Shown here piece after piece: positions 13,250-28,698 of a stretch of 64,000 nt of DNA. Location: NCBI GenBank assembly GCA_965153355.1, contig OZ231127.1, positions 55,924,001 through 55,988,000 of the forward strand, written 5' to 3'. The position numbers and the translations under genes are program-made. The notes under the pieces were generated by a model. It worked only from the letters and a program-made list of their open reading frames with translations, did no database searches and was not told where the DNA came from. The stretch comes from Flaccisagitta enflata. Lineage: Eukaryota; Chaetognatha; Sagittoidea; Aphragmophora. Positions within the stretch are counted from its first letter, which is position 1, and every line of letters starts with the position of its first letter.

Positions 13250-14548
13250 TCGGGAAAAAAGTCAAAGTCAGTCTTCGACTTTTTGACATTTTTGAGAGAA
13301 ACATGGTTTTCATTTTCTTTTGGGAACGTTTCGGAACTCAATCGACCGAATAAGCCTTCCAATGAAATTAAGGGGGTACGTAAATTTTATAACTATTCTT
13401 CATTTGGCGCCAAACAGAATGCTCTGCTAACAATATTTTTTGCAATATGATTTTTTAAAGATTTATTTACGAAAAATTCAAATTGAATTTTTTTTCAATT
13501 TCTTTTTTTTAAATAAGGATCAATAAAGGAGTGTATTCATGTTTGTTTGAGCATGCAAATATAAGGTAACATGTTTATGAGCATAGCTGCTCATCTGTGA
13601 GGGTATTTTGGAGCATTCTAGCTCATTTAGCTCATTTAGCTCAGTTTTTTTTTTCAGATTTGAAGGGGATAAATGAATAAGACAGAAAATTTTTGCAGGA
13701 AAATAAAGTGTTTCACCATACATTTTGCATTGTTGTCAAGACAATTATGATGCTGGAAGGCTTTTAGTGGATAAATTATCTGTAGAGACACTTGATGCAT
13801 ACATGTTATCATATTCTGCCTTTAAATGTAATTTCAACCATGTAATTAACATGAAAATAAGCATGAAAATGATGTTTTTTATTGAATTTATGCTTACACT
13901 TTTTTTCATTTTCTGAGGTCGAAATCCTAAGAAAGCCAAACATAGGGAAATTTTGCATTTTGAAAAACATAATTCTTTCTGTAATCGATTTGGGAAGAGA
14001 ACTATGTTCTTTGTTTTTTCATTTTTTCATTTCCTATGCAAATTTAGAATTTCGACCAGCCCCTTATTAGTGACCAAAAATAAAATAGCCACAAATTTTC
14101 AAAACAATCTTTTTTATATCATTGGTCCTCTTGCTAAACAAATGCAAATTTTTCTATCAAACATTATGTCTGAGCCATCTCAATCACTTTTATTAACTTG
14201 TTTTTGCATTTTCATTTATTCATTTTTTCTATTCTAACCTTCTTTGAAGCACAAATGTTGCCTTTGGAGGGAAACCGTCATAAATGCTTTGATGTGAGCA
14301 TGGAAATATAAGAAAGCATGTCATGAGCATAGCTGGTTGTCTGGTTGAGTGATTTTGAGCATTTTAGCTCATCTAGCTCAATTAGCTCAGTCCTTTTTTT
14401 CTCTGATTTTTAGTGCAATCAATACATACAATTGCTCTTGATTTGATCTAACAAACAAAAAGATTTGCAGTGATCGAAGACAAAAGCTTGATGAAAAATG
14501 ACCAACGCTTACGACTTTTTTCCTCACGGCGACAGTCGCCATTACTGG
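13250..14548 (+). mobile_element. Helitron-type non-autonomous element F, copy 1
   Basis: The 5' end is TCGGGAAAAAAGTC after an A, followed by a hairpin arm pair around agtcagtcttcgacttttt. The 3' end is a perfect stem GGCGAC-A-GTCGCC, then ATTA and CTGG, followed by T. TC start, hairpin just upstream of CTRR, and insertion between A and T are canonical Helitron features. The interior holds units with gagcatagctgctcatctg and agctcatttagctcattt. No Rep/helicase is encoded. Relative to copy 2 it has about 580 extra bp (13680-14265). Confidence 0.82.
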
Positions 14549-15077
14549 TACGCATCGACATTGCAAATGAATTTATGAAATAGTTTCGTCGCATAATTGA
14601 AATCTCGTTTGAATTGAAACATGGTATGTATTTAGTTATGATTGATTGATTGCATGCTTGATATGCTTGATTGATGCTTGCATGACCGATCGATCGACAT
14701 ATTGACTGATTTTCTAGGTTTTAATCATGTGTCTCTGTCACTCATTTCTTTTGCAGTATTGTATCTATCTTTGATGAAAGAGAAGAACCGAACAAATCAT
14801 TCTTCTATTCTAATACCGTTCGTGGCATCATTTGACCTAGCCAAACAAGATAGAGACATAGAAAGGGCGCTATTTAGTACATTTTTTCAGACCAAACAAA
14901 ACCTGTTGTAGATTGAGAGACATGAGAAAATCTTTGCCTGCACGCCGACTTTACGAGAAAGTTTGCTGTCAATTCATCATATTCTTAATTTTTATGTCGG
15001 GTGATAATGTGGCAATCTGTTCATCGTGATAGTATCATTAGCAACAAACAGATCTCTTCCACTTTGTATTTCGCCCT
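14549..15077. other. Non-coding spacer
   Basis: AT-rich with TGATTGATTGATTGCATGCTTGA short repeats at 14640-14690. No gene seen. Confidence 0.6.
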
Positions 15078-15170
15078 TTCTCTCTCCTCTCTCCTTTCTC
15101 CTCTCTCCTTTCTCCTCTCTCCTCTCTCCTCTCTCCTCTCTCCTTTCTCCTCTCTCCTTTCTCTCCGCTT
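15078..15170. repeat. CTCTCCTTT minisatellite
   Basis: Units of 7-8 bp (ctctcct / ctttctcct) repeated about twelve times. Confidence 0.85.
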
Positions 15171-15514
15171 CCTCCCTTCGGCCGTTTCTTCCTCTTCCGT
15201 TCGTTTCGGTTCGTCAACGGAAGTACCCATCAAATTATTGTTTCTGTTTGGCTTCGGTCATTCAGAAACGAGATTTGTTTTGGCATACTCTATCACGCTC
15301 TTCCCAAAATACACCTGCGTGATAACTTTACAATCCATTCTATGCGTGATACAAAAAGAGGGAGGGAGGGGGAATATTGGATACAGGCTTAGCAACTGAG
15401 GTTCATGGCCATGAGCTACGAATAGAAACTAAGATGTAACGCGGGGCATATTTCATCTTTTCGTCGTGTTAGTTTCTGAAAATATCTCAATTGTGATGTG
15501 TAAAGTTTGAATAG

Positions 15515-15760
15515 TCACTAAAGCGTTTGACGGTCAGCAGTACCCGTTGCCCCTATGTGAGGATAAAAAGGTGAGAAAGGGGGTGATGACTTATACTATC
15601 ATTACTGCTTGCTATCTGCATATCTTACAATATCATGGATTTTATAATTGAAAAAGATTTGTGGAATAACTGTACTCTAGGCTGAAATTTGAGTATTGAG
15701 GCTGAGATTTAGGCACCATGACTAGGGTTTATGCCTCAAGACTGCAATTTGAGCCTTTTC
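15515..15760 (+). mobile_element. 5' fragment of a family E element
   Basis: aatagtcactaaagcg followed by ggtcagcagtacccgttgcc is the E 5' end. A few eroded ~20-bp units (gaggctgagatttaggc) follow at about 15690-15755. No closing hairpin is seen. Confidence 0.6.
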
Positions 15761-16198
15761 CCTATTCTTCCATCTCGGATTTTGATCACTGGGCCCTTGG
15801 AACCCGGAGCAAAACAAAAAAATAAGGCCGTAGATCAAAATTGCTCATACCGTTCTCTGATATAAAAAATGAACGGCAACTAGCTAACTGGGTTTGACAC
15901 ATATTCTTACCTGTTGCAGCTAAAAACAGGACAAATTACGAGCTGCTGTGTCATGTACGGTTCCCTGCCTCTCTAGTATTCACGAAAAATTGCCCTTTCA
16001 CCCCATAATGAGTGTTTTACATAACAAACAAAAAAGAGAAACAGGAATCGTAATTCATTTTTATATTTCAGAAATTGTATGTACACTGTTTGTATAATGA
16101 AAGCGATGTTAAAACGGATGCAAATAAATTGCAAGTAAATTGTGCATGTCACTGTGGGTCAAATCAGTCTGTCATTGTCTTAAGCATAGCGCTATTGC

Positions 16199-16341
<143 letters not shown>

Positions 16342-16613
16342 GCGCATTGTTTGTCACAGACAATCGCGTTTTAACGAGCCACTCGATCGCTTGCCAAATT
16401 TGTTTGCTCACTTGCTCAGCAGCCCTTTACTTCGCTTCGCATGCTCATTCCATTCATAGGCTCCCTAACTCACTTCTCTCACTCCCACGTGGGACAATAG
16501 AAATTCATGAACATGTATACTTGCTGTAAGCGCGATTAACGGGATTGAACGCGATTGTTGTCGGCTCTAGAAACACGCCCTTTCTATCATTATCTAATCT
16601 TTACTTTACCTGT

Positions 16614-16760
16614 TAGGCAAGGCCAGATACACGGCCAGTACAAGTCGCGAACGGACGAGCAGGGGTGAAAATGCAAATTTTCTTCAAACTTGATTATCGC
16701 AGACATATGGACGGACCAACGCACCAATGGAAGGACACGCCTCTTATTAAGTCGCGAGTG
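16614..16760 (+). mobile_element. Degenerate A/B-type element
   Basis: It reads aaggccagatacacggcc, box AAGTCGCGAACGG, ggacggaccaacgcaccaat, and an eroded end cctcttattaagtcgcgagt. The terminal hairpin has decayed. Confidence 0.6.
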
Positions 16761-17317
16761 AACAAATCAAAGTTAAGTAGTTAAGTTTAGATTCGAGGAA
16801 TACTTAGAACATACATTGAACTAAATACATAGAACTACATCGAAGTACATACTACATCAACTACATACATAGAACTACATCGAGCCTGAGCATGAGCATG
16901 TATCAAAAACAGCACTAAGCACAACAGAGCAAGTGCGCGCTGTAGTAGGGCTGGTCATATTGCCAACCTTGATGAATCTTCATGTAAGTTGGCAAAAATA
17001 CTCGAGTTGCTATTTGTGAAAGATTGAGACCTTGCGCGACCTTCAACTCCTTGTATCTTCATTGCTCACAAAATGAACAAAAAAAGTTGATAAAAGTTTG
17101 ACAAAATTTCGCTTTCGTTTGCAGCAATGCGGTAAAACAGTTTTTCCCCTGAATCTTCCCTAAGCCAGTCTTTAAATGGAACGTTTTCAAGGCACGCTTT
17201 TGTCAACTCAGTCTACGCACTATATGGTACAGAGGGGAAATGCATTGTAACAGAAGAAGTAAAAAAGTCAATTCTATCTGACTGACGATTGAAAAATTGC
17301 TTGATAATCGATATTAA

Positions 17318-18717
<1,400 letters not shown>

Positions 18718-18850
18718 AGTCGCGACTCTACACGTCGCCGTGTCGGTCGCTCCCTCCGTTCGTCCGTCAGTAACATTTTTGAATATCGAGCGGTTTTCAT
18801 CATACTGCTCCGGCCCAACCGTCTGCGACTGGAAGTATCCAGCCTTGTTT
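18718..18850 (-). mobile_element. A/B-type element inside TAGGG copy 2
   Basis: It begins AGTCGCGACT, then gtccgtcagtaacatttttg, gagcggttttcatcatactg, tctgcgactgg and atccagccttgtt. It is the inverted counterpart of the element at 7447-7573. Confidence 0.7.
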
Positions 18851-19649
18851 TCTTGCTCATTGATGGACGGACAGTTTAAACATTTGATATATACAAAAGA
18901 GCCGCGTGAAAACATGCAACCTCATGAGACGTGATCTTCCAACCATTTCCCTAATTTGTATATTGAAGTAATCACAGAAGACAGTTGATACGAGCTTCCA
19001 AAAGATATTTTGACAATGAAACTTGACAGCGACAATCTACCTGTCATACAAAAGATAAAGTCATCTATTTCTAACAAGAAATACTGAAACTTGTTCAATA
19101 ACAGGAAAATTTACTGAGGAGTTCTCACCGTTATTGGACCCAGCGTCATCGAGTGAGCATTTTGACGGGGAAAACTGTTATGAGCATTGAACATACAAAC
19201 ATTTGAACGCCGATTTCTTGCTGATTAGTTATATTTGCTCAAGACGGTTCTTCCCTGTGACTTACAGAGATATTTTCGACAAAAACGCATACTGACCAGC
19301 CCTAGCGCTGTAGTCAGTAGAGGTCATTAATGGCGAGACACCATAAAGCGATCTACATCATCCTGTTCGCCAATAGTGATGATATTCCAGACGAGCAGAA
19401 CCTGTGTGTGTGAGTGTGTGTGAGTGAGTGTGTGTGCGTGTGTATGTGCGCGTGTGCGTATGCGTGCATGCGTGCTAATCACCCTGCTTTTTGTCCGTGT
19501 GTCCGTCACTGGTACTCATGAAATATTCACCATTATCCTATGCTGCATCACAACTTGACGCGCACTCTCCAAACCAGTTGCAACCACAGCGCACCTGACA
19601 AATAGGGAAGATGGTACAAAATTTCGCTCTCTAGCTTTCGCTCTCGCTT

Positions 19650-19651
19650 TT

Positions 19652-19740
<89 letters not shown>
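19650..19740. repeat. (TC)n array
   Basis: Pure (TC)n, about 42 units. Confidence 0.96.
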
Positions 19741-19743
<3 letters not shown>

Positions 19744-19814
19744 TCCTTTAAAACCCGAAGGATGAATGTGCCCTGATGACTTGTGGTACGCTTAATTACA
19801 AGACTAGCAAGCCT

Positions 19815-19972
19815 GATCGGGCAACTAGATGCGTCATCTGCGTGATATTAGAAGAGGCGTAACGGACGGACGGACGGACGGACCGACGGACGGACGGACG
19901 GACGGACGGACAGACGGACGGACGGACGGACCGACAGACCCTCTTATAGAGATGCGATGACGCATCTAAAAA
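19815..19972 (+). mobile_element. Family C hairpin-ended element
   Basis: The 5' box AGATGCGTCA (19827-19836) is followed by ggcgtaac, a GGAC array and ccctcttatag. The terminal hairpin is AGATGCGATGACGCATCT (19950-19967), then AAAAA. The 3' arm TGACGCATCT is the exact reverse complement of the box. Confidence 0.85.
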
Positions 19973-20042
19973 TCAGAATTAACCAGACAACTGACTCGCA
20001 AAAAAAAGCTCACTATTGTACCAACGGGAATGTCATTAATTA

Positions 20043-20221
20043 CCGTTGAACCCCGCTCAAACGGACCCACTTTTAATGGAATTCTGCCTATAACAAAAAA
20101 AAAATATTCTTGGTCACCTTCAAGCTGTTTTCTTTTATTTCCTTTAATGACTAACAGAATTCCGCTTGTAACAGATAAAATGTGTTGGTCCCCTGTAATC
20201 CGTTAGAGCGGGATTCAACTG
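20043..20221. mobile_element. Short MITE-like inverted-repeat element
   Basis: CGTTGAACCCCGCTC...AACGGA on the left is matched by TCCGTTAGAGCGGGATTCAAC on the right, about 180 bp apart, with secondary inner matches (aatggaattctg / cagaattcc). The TIR style resembles pogo/Tigger MITEs. No clear target duplication was found. Confidence 0.55.
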
Positions 20222-20471
20222 TTTTGCCCATGATCCGCCTTACCGTTATGGTTGTGATCTGCAGTACATGATTTCGTATTTCTCTCACCTTGGGTTCCGC
20301 TTCCAAACTTATTTGGCTATATTGCTGCAGATGAAGAAACGCCGACATCGTGTCCAACAACGTTTTCTTCGCTTTGTTGTCTTAATGTTTTCCGACTTCT
20401 ATGATGAGAAATAAGATGACCTACACAGATGACGCAAACTACCTCCTGAATTATTTGCAGTAAAGAGAAGT

Positions 20472-20666
20472 AACAAGGCCGGATACACGGCTACCGAAGT
20501 CGCGTGCGGGTGGGCAGGGGCCATATTTGAGGTCGCCAGACCATTTGGGCAGGAGCAGTGAGGTCAAAGAAATAAAATCATAAAAAGAAGTAAAGTGTGA
20601 CCGACCGACCGACCAACCGACCGACCGACGGACAAAGCGGGTTGTAGAGTCGCGTGCACTAAAAAA
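20472..20666 (+). mobile_element. Family A element
   Basis: It reads aacaaggccggatacacggc, box AGTCGCGTGC (20498-20507), gggtgggcaggggcc, a GACC core, and acaaagcgggttgtagAGTCGCGTGCACT before AAAAAA. The hairpin's 3' arm has lost about five bases, so the stem is reduced. Confidence 0.8.
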
Positions 20667-20860
20667 TCAAAATATTGACATTATTGTAGCCCCTGTTGTC
20701 GCTTTTCAAATGTGTTAGTTTGGGAGTTTGACGCAATAGAGAATTCGCAAAATTGACGCTACCGAGAATTGGTGTTTTTGACACAATAGAGAATTCTCTT
20801 TTGCGTCAAAATGGTTGAAAGATTTTCATACTCACAACTGAGAATTCCCTTTCTCTCTTA

Positions 20861-21072
<212 letters not shown>

Positions 21073-21562
21073 CACCTTCGGTGCGTCGGCGAGAATTTGT
21101 CGCTTCCGCTAGTTGCTTTGGTCGTCTCCTTTCGTTTCTATATTATCTTCCTTTTTCTTTATCCTCGACTTTTTATACATTTCCACCAAGCTTTAGCTAT
21201 TAAGAGGAGGGTATATGAAAAAATTCCAGGACCAAGTAGATAATACACGTTGCCTTGTAAATAAAAACATGATTTGACCGCTGGAGGAGACAGAAATCAA
21301 ACACATATATCCCAAACCAGCTATGAAAAAGATTCAATGTTGCAGTTCAAGGCTCACAACGTCAAAATTACTTGCCTTTGACGGTTGGTTTTCTGGTATG
21401 ATTTTCCCCATCTTAATTCCTAGCCCTCGAATACAAGTAACGAAAAATTAAAAAAATAATTTCCGAGCTATGCAGCAGAAAGTTACGAGAACCAGTCTCA
21501 GATCTGCTCGCTCCATTTTTAGGCGCTAGAAGTAAAACGAGGTGTTTTGTCTAATATGCTCC
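21073..21562. other. Non-coding spacer
   Basis: No recognisable ORF, RNA or element ends. Confidence 0.6.
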
Positions 21563-21726
21563 TTCTTTTTCTTTTTCTTTTTCTTTTTCTTTTTCTTTTT
21601 CTTTTTCTTTTTCTTTTTCTTTTTCCTCTTCTTCTTCTTCTTCTTCTTCTTCTTCGTCTTCTTCTTCTTCGTCTTCTTCTTTTTCTTCTTGTTCTTGTTC
21701 TTGTTCTTCTTCTTCTTCTTCTTCAC
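21563..21726. repeat. (CTTTTT)n then (CTT)n
   Basis: Eleven CTTTTT hexamers followed by CTT trimers with CGT and TGT variants. The hexamer-to-trimer change mirrors 598-1003. Confidence 0.95.
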
Positions 21727-22057
21727 CTCCTTCTTCTTCACTCAATCACTCTTCTTTTCGTGGCACTGTGACCCCTGGTTCGCATCCTGTCCTACATCGC
21801 CTAGGGAACACGAAACTGCATCTACGACCTTTTCCACCTGCTCATAAAATTTTCAATCCGACGGAATTCAAAGGGATGCTTGTCTGACTGGTTAACATGC
21901 AAAATTATCAAGTTGAAAGCTTTGAAATTTAGTTTTAGTTTGGTGAGATAAAGAATGAACTAGTTGAGTTTCAAAACAGTATCCAGATGTACTTGAAATA
22001 ACATCTTTCTCACCATTCGTTTATCGGTCGGTCTATCTGTCTATCTGCGTTTCTCTT

Positions 22058-22281
<224 letters not shown>

Positions 22282-22767
22282 ATCCTCTGTTTTTTCCATC
22301 CTGTTCTATCAACCTTTCTTTTTTCTTTTTTATTTCTTCTCTCACCTCGCGAGGTTCCGAGGCCATATCTCATTTCTGGTGCCATTAGGATCCTTATTCC
22401 CTCTCGTTATTTCTATCCTTTTGGATCGGCAATGCAGAGAATGTGGCCAAATCTTCGGCGGAGGCGCCATCTTTTGGAATATTTTCCCGCCTCGAAATTA
22501 CCTCTGCGCCGAGTGCAAATGCAGCTCAGGTCGATTTTGTAGTTGTATCCAAGCTACAACAATATCGCCAATATCAATCGCCAATGCCATTGGCAATGGC
22601 TAATGCCCTTGTCCTGCAATTGATCTTTATGTTCCAAAAGGGATGTTATGGATCGTAAACATGGAGCGGCTTCACACGCATGTTCAATGGTTGATACCAC
22701 GCTTACAAAAGCTCACGTTTATCACGTTTATCACGTTAATCTAGAGACTTTCCCCTACCTTGATTTA

Positions 22768-23364
22768 ACAGGGTGTGCAAAATTATCCGGACTTGGCAGT
22801 TGATTTTCTTAAAAACCATGTAGAAAAAATGATTTTTGAATGCATGAGGGGTAGACATGAAAAAGTGTCCTTTTAGCATTCAAAACCAAAATTCACAGAC
22901 CATAAAAAAGTCAAAAACAAAATTTTTCGGGTAAATTTGACTCACTTAAAACACTCCTTTGAAAGATTTAATAAAAAAAAAACCCGAAATCTTGTTCTTA
23001 GTTTTTCTTGCCCTTCAGGCTTAGTTTATTTGCTTTTCTGAGCTCCATTGATGTTGATTTAATTTACCTCCCTCAGCTTAGTGTGTGTTAAGCTAAGAAA
23101 GTAACTAGGGAGTGGTTACAAATACAAAAATCTATGATTTTGTTACCTATTCTATGTATAAAATAAAACCCTGTCAGAATCAAAATATTTGCTGCAAATC
23201 ATTTAACTCCCATAGTGACAAGGGATTTAAAAAAGACCTACAATCAATTCTAGTTTCTAGTATGATTAATTGAGGTACTCTGGCTTAAATTTCATAGACC
23301 TAGATCACTTCTAAGTATGGTTTTCTTTCTATGGTACAAGTCCGGATAATTTTGCACACCCTGT
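22768..23364. mobile_element. TA-flanked MITE with 28-bp perfect TIR
   Basis: ACAGGGTGTGCAAAATTATC (first 20 of 28 identical bases) at 22768-22795 is repeated in inverse at 23337-23364. TA lies immediately outside each end (22766-22767 and 23365-23366). The 597-bp interior is AT-rich and non-coding. TA duplication and the ACAG-type end fit a Tc1/mariner MITE. Confidence 0.88.
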
Positions 23365-23437
23365 TAGAGGACTGTATGACTGATTGACAAACGCAAGGAC
23401 TAAATCTTAATTTGTTACGCAGATAAATTTCAAAGGA

Positions 23438-23826
<389 letters not shown>

Positions 23827-23903
23827 TTTATCACAGGCCAGGGGGAGGGGGGGGAGACAGGCTACCCATCATACTCTATGAATGGACTTTTTTCATTGAT
23901 TTA

Positions 23904-25344
23904 TCGGGAAAAAAGTCGAAGTCAGTCTTCGACTTTTTGACATATTCGAGGGTTTTCATTTTCTTATGGGGAAGTTTGGAATCTGCACCGACCGAATGTG
24001 GCCTCCATTGAAATTGATAGGGTAAGTACTATCTGAAAAATAGAAATGTTCCCGCACGTTTTGATGCATAGATCCTAAACAATTACACTAATTCTTAAAA
24101 AATCGGTGACCAAATTGAAGCCCTTCAAATTTCCAAGCGATCTGTGCAAATTGCATGTCTCTATCTCAGTGGGCTTAAAAGTTATTCCACTTTGAATGAA
24201 ATTGTTCCTTTTCAAAGTTTCTTAAAGAATTTGCCGCGTATTATAAACTTAAGAATTAAAAGCAAGAAAAACATACTTCTTGTTGGCCAATCATGATGAA
24301 ATTTTTACTGTAGTAGGACAAAGGTTTGGAAACTCTTCAGTTCAAATTTCAGCACACTAGGCCGACTAGAAGTATGCTTTTCATATTTTTTTTTAATGTG
24401 TGTGTGTTTGTTTTTCGCCTAAATGTGGCGCATCTGTCTTGAGGCCTGGTATGTCATCACTTCATAGTGCCTCTAGAAGCTTTACAATCGCCTCCTTGAC
24501 AAATGGCGACCATAATTTAGCAAGAATAAGCTCACACCAATAGTTGATAGGTTTGTGATTGACTGGTATTTGTTAATGAGTCAATAAATTGATTGAATTC
24601 AGAGGTGGGAACATTTCTATTTTTTAGATAGTAAATTTGATAATTTTCTTTCATTTGGCGCCAAGCAGAATGCTCTTTGGCAAATATTTTTGGGCTATGA
24701 ATTTTTAAAGATTTATTTACGATGAATCTAAATTGAATTCTTTTCGATTTTTAATGATTTTCAGTAGCATTAATAAAGCAGTGTATCTAACTTTGTTTGA
24801 GCATGCAAATACAAAAAAACATGTTAATGAGCATAGCTGTTCATCTATGAGGGTGTTTTTGAGCATTTTAGCTCATTTAGCTCATTTAGCTCAGTCTGTT
24901 TTTTGGATTTAAAATGCGATAAATGAATTAATGTTTTGATACATGTTTGAGCATGCAAATACAAGAAAGCATGTCGGTGAGCATAACTGCTCATCTGAGA
25001 GGGTGTTTTTGAGCACTTTAGCTCACTTAGCTTATTCAGCTCAGTCTTTTTTTTTCTGGTTTTTAATTGGATAAATAAATGTTTTGATGGGAGCATGTAA
25101 ATATAAGAAAGCATGTCAGTGAGCATAGCTGATTGTCTGATTGAGTGATTTTGAGCATTTTAGCTCATCTAGCTCATTTGGCTCAGTCCTATTTTTCTCT
25201 GATTTTCAGTACAATCAATATATACAATTGCTCTTGATTTGATCTAATAGAAAAAAAGATGTGCAGTGACTAAAGACAAAAGCTTGGTGAAAAGTGACCA
25301 ATGCTTACGACTTTTTTCCACACGGCGACAGTCGCCATTACTGG
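23904..25344 (+). mobile_element. Helitron-type non-autonomous element F, copy 2
   Basis: It has the same ends as copy 1: TCGGGAAAAAAGTCGAAG at the start, and GGCGACAGTCGCCATTACTGG at the end with T following and A preceding. Three tandem units with gagcat...agctcatttagctca occur at 24790-25190. A (TG)-rich stretch lies near 24395. It is non-coding. Confidence 0.82.
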
Positions 25345-25672
25345 TATCCTTTGTCAAAACAATTCTTACCATTGAAGAAATGTTTATGATATCAAAATTA
25401 AGGAAAACTCGATTTCATCCGTAATCTTCAAAACAGAGAAGGAGTAATTACTTTATTGTTCTTTATGTAGCAGAGTAATGTTCTTTGCAGCGCGCATTTA
25501 CACAGAGTTAGAGATTGACCTTAGATTCGGAATCTGAGTCCTTGTGAATTTTCCGATTTCTCTAGAGGGACAAACGGCATGAGCTTGAGCTTTAATTAAT
25601 CAACTTGAATTTGGTCCTGAAAATACCTTGGAGTATGCACATAACTCTGTTCATCTCATTGACCAAAATTTT

Positions 25673-25678
<6 letters not shown>

Positions 25679-25736
<58 letters not shown>

Positions 25737-25745
25737 AAGAGAAAG
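25679..25745. repeat. (GA)n / (GACA)n
   Basis: Thirteen GA units then eight GACA units. Confidence 0.94.
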
Positions 25746-27493
25746 AGAGTGACAGATAGGTTCATCAAAAACCATGAGCAAGAAGGATAAAAAGCTAAAT
25801 ATGGCAATGAAAAAAAAACAAACAACATGTTTTTCCGTATTTTCCACCCAAGCAATGAGAAAAACATAACAAAATTGGTGACCATTTTGAAGCTCTGCGA
25901 AAGATCTTTCAAATGAGACCTTGCTGGATGTCCTAGCTTTATCCGTTTAGAGATGGCATTGGGATGAAGACAGGTTGTCAGGAATTGGAAAAGCCCATTA
26001 AAGGATCTCCATGTTTTTAGTTTATTGTAACATAAAAACCAAACACTTTGAGTTAAAAATTCGTTTTTGGCGCCATTTTAAAGAAAACTTGAAGCTCTTT
26101 AATTTGCTCATGGATATCAAGTAGCTGTGACAATTCTGAGTTGCAATATTAATAAAAACGTTGAAACTAAAATCACTAGTAAGAAAAAAAGCCAAAATTT
26201 GCCTTTTTTTTCAGCTTTTTTTCATTCAGTGATATTTTTCTTTAATCTGATGCCATTTTTAAAAGAAAAAAGCAACTGAGACCAGCAACGTCGCATTTGG
26301 AAGATTTTTCGAAGATCTTGCAAACGGTCATAGATGTTCTATAGTTCAAGCCTCTGGTTTGGCAGAAATAAGAAAAACAAGTTCTTTGGTTTTTTTCTTT
26401 GCCAGAGTTAGCATCATAAAATTCAGAGTAAATATGCGTAACATGTTGACTCTTATTGATCGTTACAGAGGCCTGAAATTTGGATCAATGAAAAATATTG
26501 TTCCTCAGGAAAAATGCGAAAAAATGCGGAAAAATAAAAAAAGATTAAAAAAATCATAACGTGAAAACTATTGATTGCACAATATTCTGCTTGGCGCCAT
26601 CTGAAAGAGTAGAATCATCTCTTCATTTATTTCATTAGTACTATTCAGCCCCAAAAACTGATCAACTTCCCTAAACGCTTCATGAGAACAAGGGAAATCC
26701 AAAAAACTCCACAGGACTCAAAAAGACCGAAGGGACTTCGTCTCTTCGACTTTTTTTCCAAATAAGCTGTTCAGTTCATCTTTGTTTTTTGTGTTTTTTT
26801 TTTCTACAGAGAAACAAAGCGTAGAGACACACAGAAACGCAGACAAATGCAAGCACAGACTCGCAGACACACAGATACAGGATGCAAGATGATATCCTCT
26901 TCTTGTTTTCGGGATATTGGCTGAGGGTAGAAAACGTTTTTCCCGTGATACCGCGCGTAATTGCGCGTTGCCAAACCAGGGAATGGCTTTCGGCTTCTTA
27001 ACTCAAGAAAAAAAATCCATCAAAGAAATGAAAGTAGAAAATTGAGGAGGGCAGTTACTCCATTAGTTTAGAGGAGTGTCGACGAGTGAAAAGAGACCAT
27101 TCTGCACAAGTGTTACTCTATTTTTCCCTAATCATATTTTTTTTCTCGAAACATGAGGTTATATGACCATATTTGTGCATAATGACCATTTGCATATTAT
27201 AACCATATCAGCCTACTGACTGAGAGCATACTTATATTGTTTTATTTTTTAACCTCTCGGGAACTGTAGGAGAGGCGTTATTGTACTTATACCATCTTAA
27301 AACAAATTCCATGGAAAAAAGAAATGTACTCAATGAAAACAAGCATCAAATTCGTCGCAATTGAAACAGTTTCAACAACTCTCTAATGGGACCAATCTGA
27401 TTGTTGTAGCTTAATTCGTTAAAAAGCAGTACCCTTCAAAGGTGATGCCTGTTTTCAGGAGGAAACGGTTCTGTCTCCTAAACCTGAACTTTT
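25746..27493. other. AT-rich non-coding region
   Basis: Low-complexity AT-rich text with repeated phrases (ttgaagctct, gcgccattttaaag, ggcgccatctgaaag) suggesting old AT-rich repeats related to family I. Short ORFs lack motifs. Confidence 0.55.
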
Positions 27494-27692
27494 AAGACGC
27501 GTGCACGCGACTCTATGCCCCACTTTGTCGATCTTTACGTTCGTCCGTCGCGCGTCGATCCGTAGCACTTTGCTTTTTTGGCGTTAACGGGCCGTTTCTG
27601 CATTACTATTCCTGCCCAGATACTTGGTAAGCATCTTTTTATGACTGTCCCTGCCCAACCACACGCGACTTGGCTAGCCGTATATCCAGCCA
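27494..27692 (-). mobile_element. Family A element, diverged
   Basis: The hairpin region is agacgcgtgcacgcgact. Then come a GTCC/GTCG core, ctgcccaaccacacgcgact (box) and gctagccgtatatccagcc. Both arms and the box keep CACGCGACT. Confidence 0.75.
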
Positions 27693-27699
27693 CAAGAAT

Positions 27700-28436
27700 T
27701 CCGGCAGTGCCATGCAAAAAAAAAAAAAAAAATTAAAAAGACAAACAAACAAACAAACAAAAAACGTTCCACGTGTACACATCCAACATCAGACGACGCC
27801 GAATTCTGGAGCAATTAGGTATTCCTACTCACATGCACAGGTGACGCAAAGGGGAGGAAGATTGAAATTAGGTTTTATTCAGGGAATGTTGCCGTAGTAA
27901 AAAGCCAGCGAGATGGGACAAATGAACTTACGAGAAAACATGAACGTCGCGTGTATCCCGCTTCCTCCTGATGCTTACATAATTCGACTCTATCGCTCTG
28001 ATTTATGCGTTGGAATTAGACTGCCATTGCCACAACATGCGGCATGTAGATATATACAGTTGAGCTTCACAAGAGCGCATTTCAAGGAACTGAGCAAAAT
28101 TATGCCTTATAATGAAGCTGCTTTATAGCCAATACATGAATAACTACTGAATATCTCTTGGGACAGCTTGTTCAATGCCTTATAGCTGGGAGTGCCGTAA
28201 TAGCGGGTGTGCTCTGGTGGTGCGCCACTGTATATGGAAAATATACTCTGACATACCTATGAAGAAAAATATCTTCATGTAAAAAAAACTATATTTGCCT
28301 CAGTCTTCAAAAGGATACACTCTTTTTTTTTTGAGTAAGGACAAAGTTTATGAGGACATGAGGCTGAAATTTTGCAAAAAAAAAAGGACATCTTAAGGAC
28401 AAAGCCTAGCCTCAGATTTGAAGAAAAATGATTTTT
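27700..28436. other. Non-coding region
   Basis: Includes an (A)n/(CAAA)n patch at 27718-27762. Short ORF 27913-28128 shows no known motif and is not called. Confidence 0.55.
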
Positions 28437-28698
28437 AGTAGCGTGCTACGCGACTCTATAAGCCACTTTGTTGGTCCGTCCGTCGGTCCGTCCGTCGGTC
28501 CGTCCGTCCGTCCGTCCGTTACAAAGTTGTTTTTAAGGCTTTTTATTGCGTTTTTGATGGCTCTGAATGGCAGAGAAGAAACTTTGAGATGTAAAACGCC
28601 TTTTAAAAAGTGCTTTTGAAAAAAAAAATTTGTCCGTCTGTCTGCCTGACATTTTTTGAAATTGCCGACGCACGCGACTTAGGTCTAATGACCTTGTT
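28437..28698 (-). mobile_element. Family A2 element
   Basis: Hairpin AGTAGCGTGCTACGCGACT, ataagccactttgttggtcc, (GTCC)n, then cagagaagaaactttgag, a second GTCC block, box GCACGCGACT (28670-28679) and the distinctive end taggtctaatgaccttgtt. The end differs from family A but the box is the same. Confidence 0.8.

Noticed and set aside
27913-28128. Candidate 71-residue protein
   Set aside because: No motif or context beyond chance ORF length.
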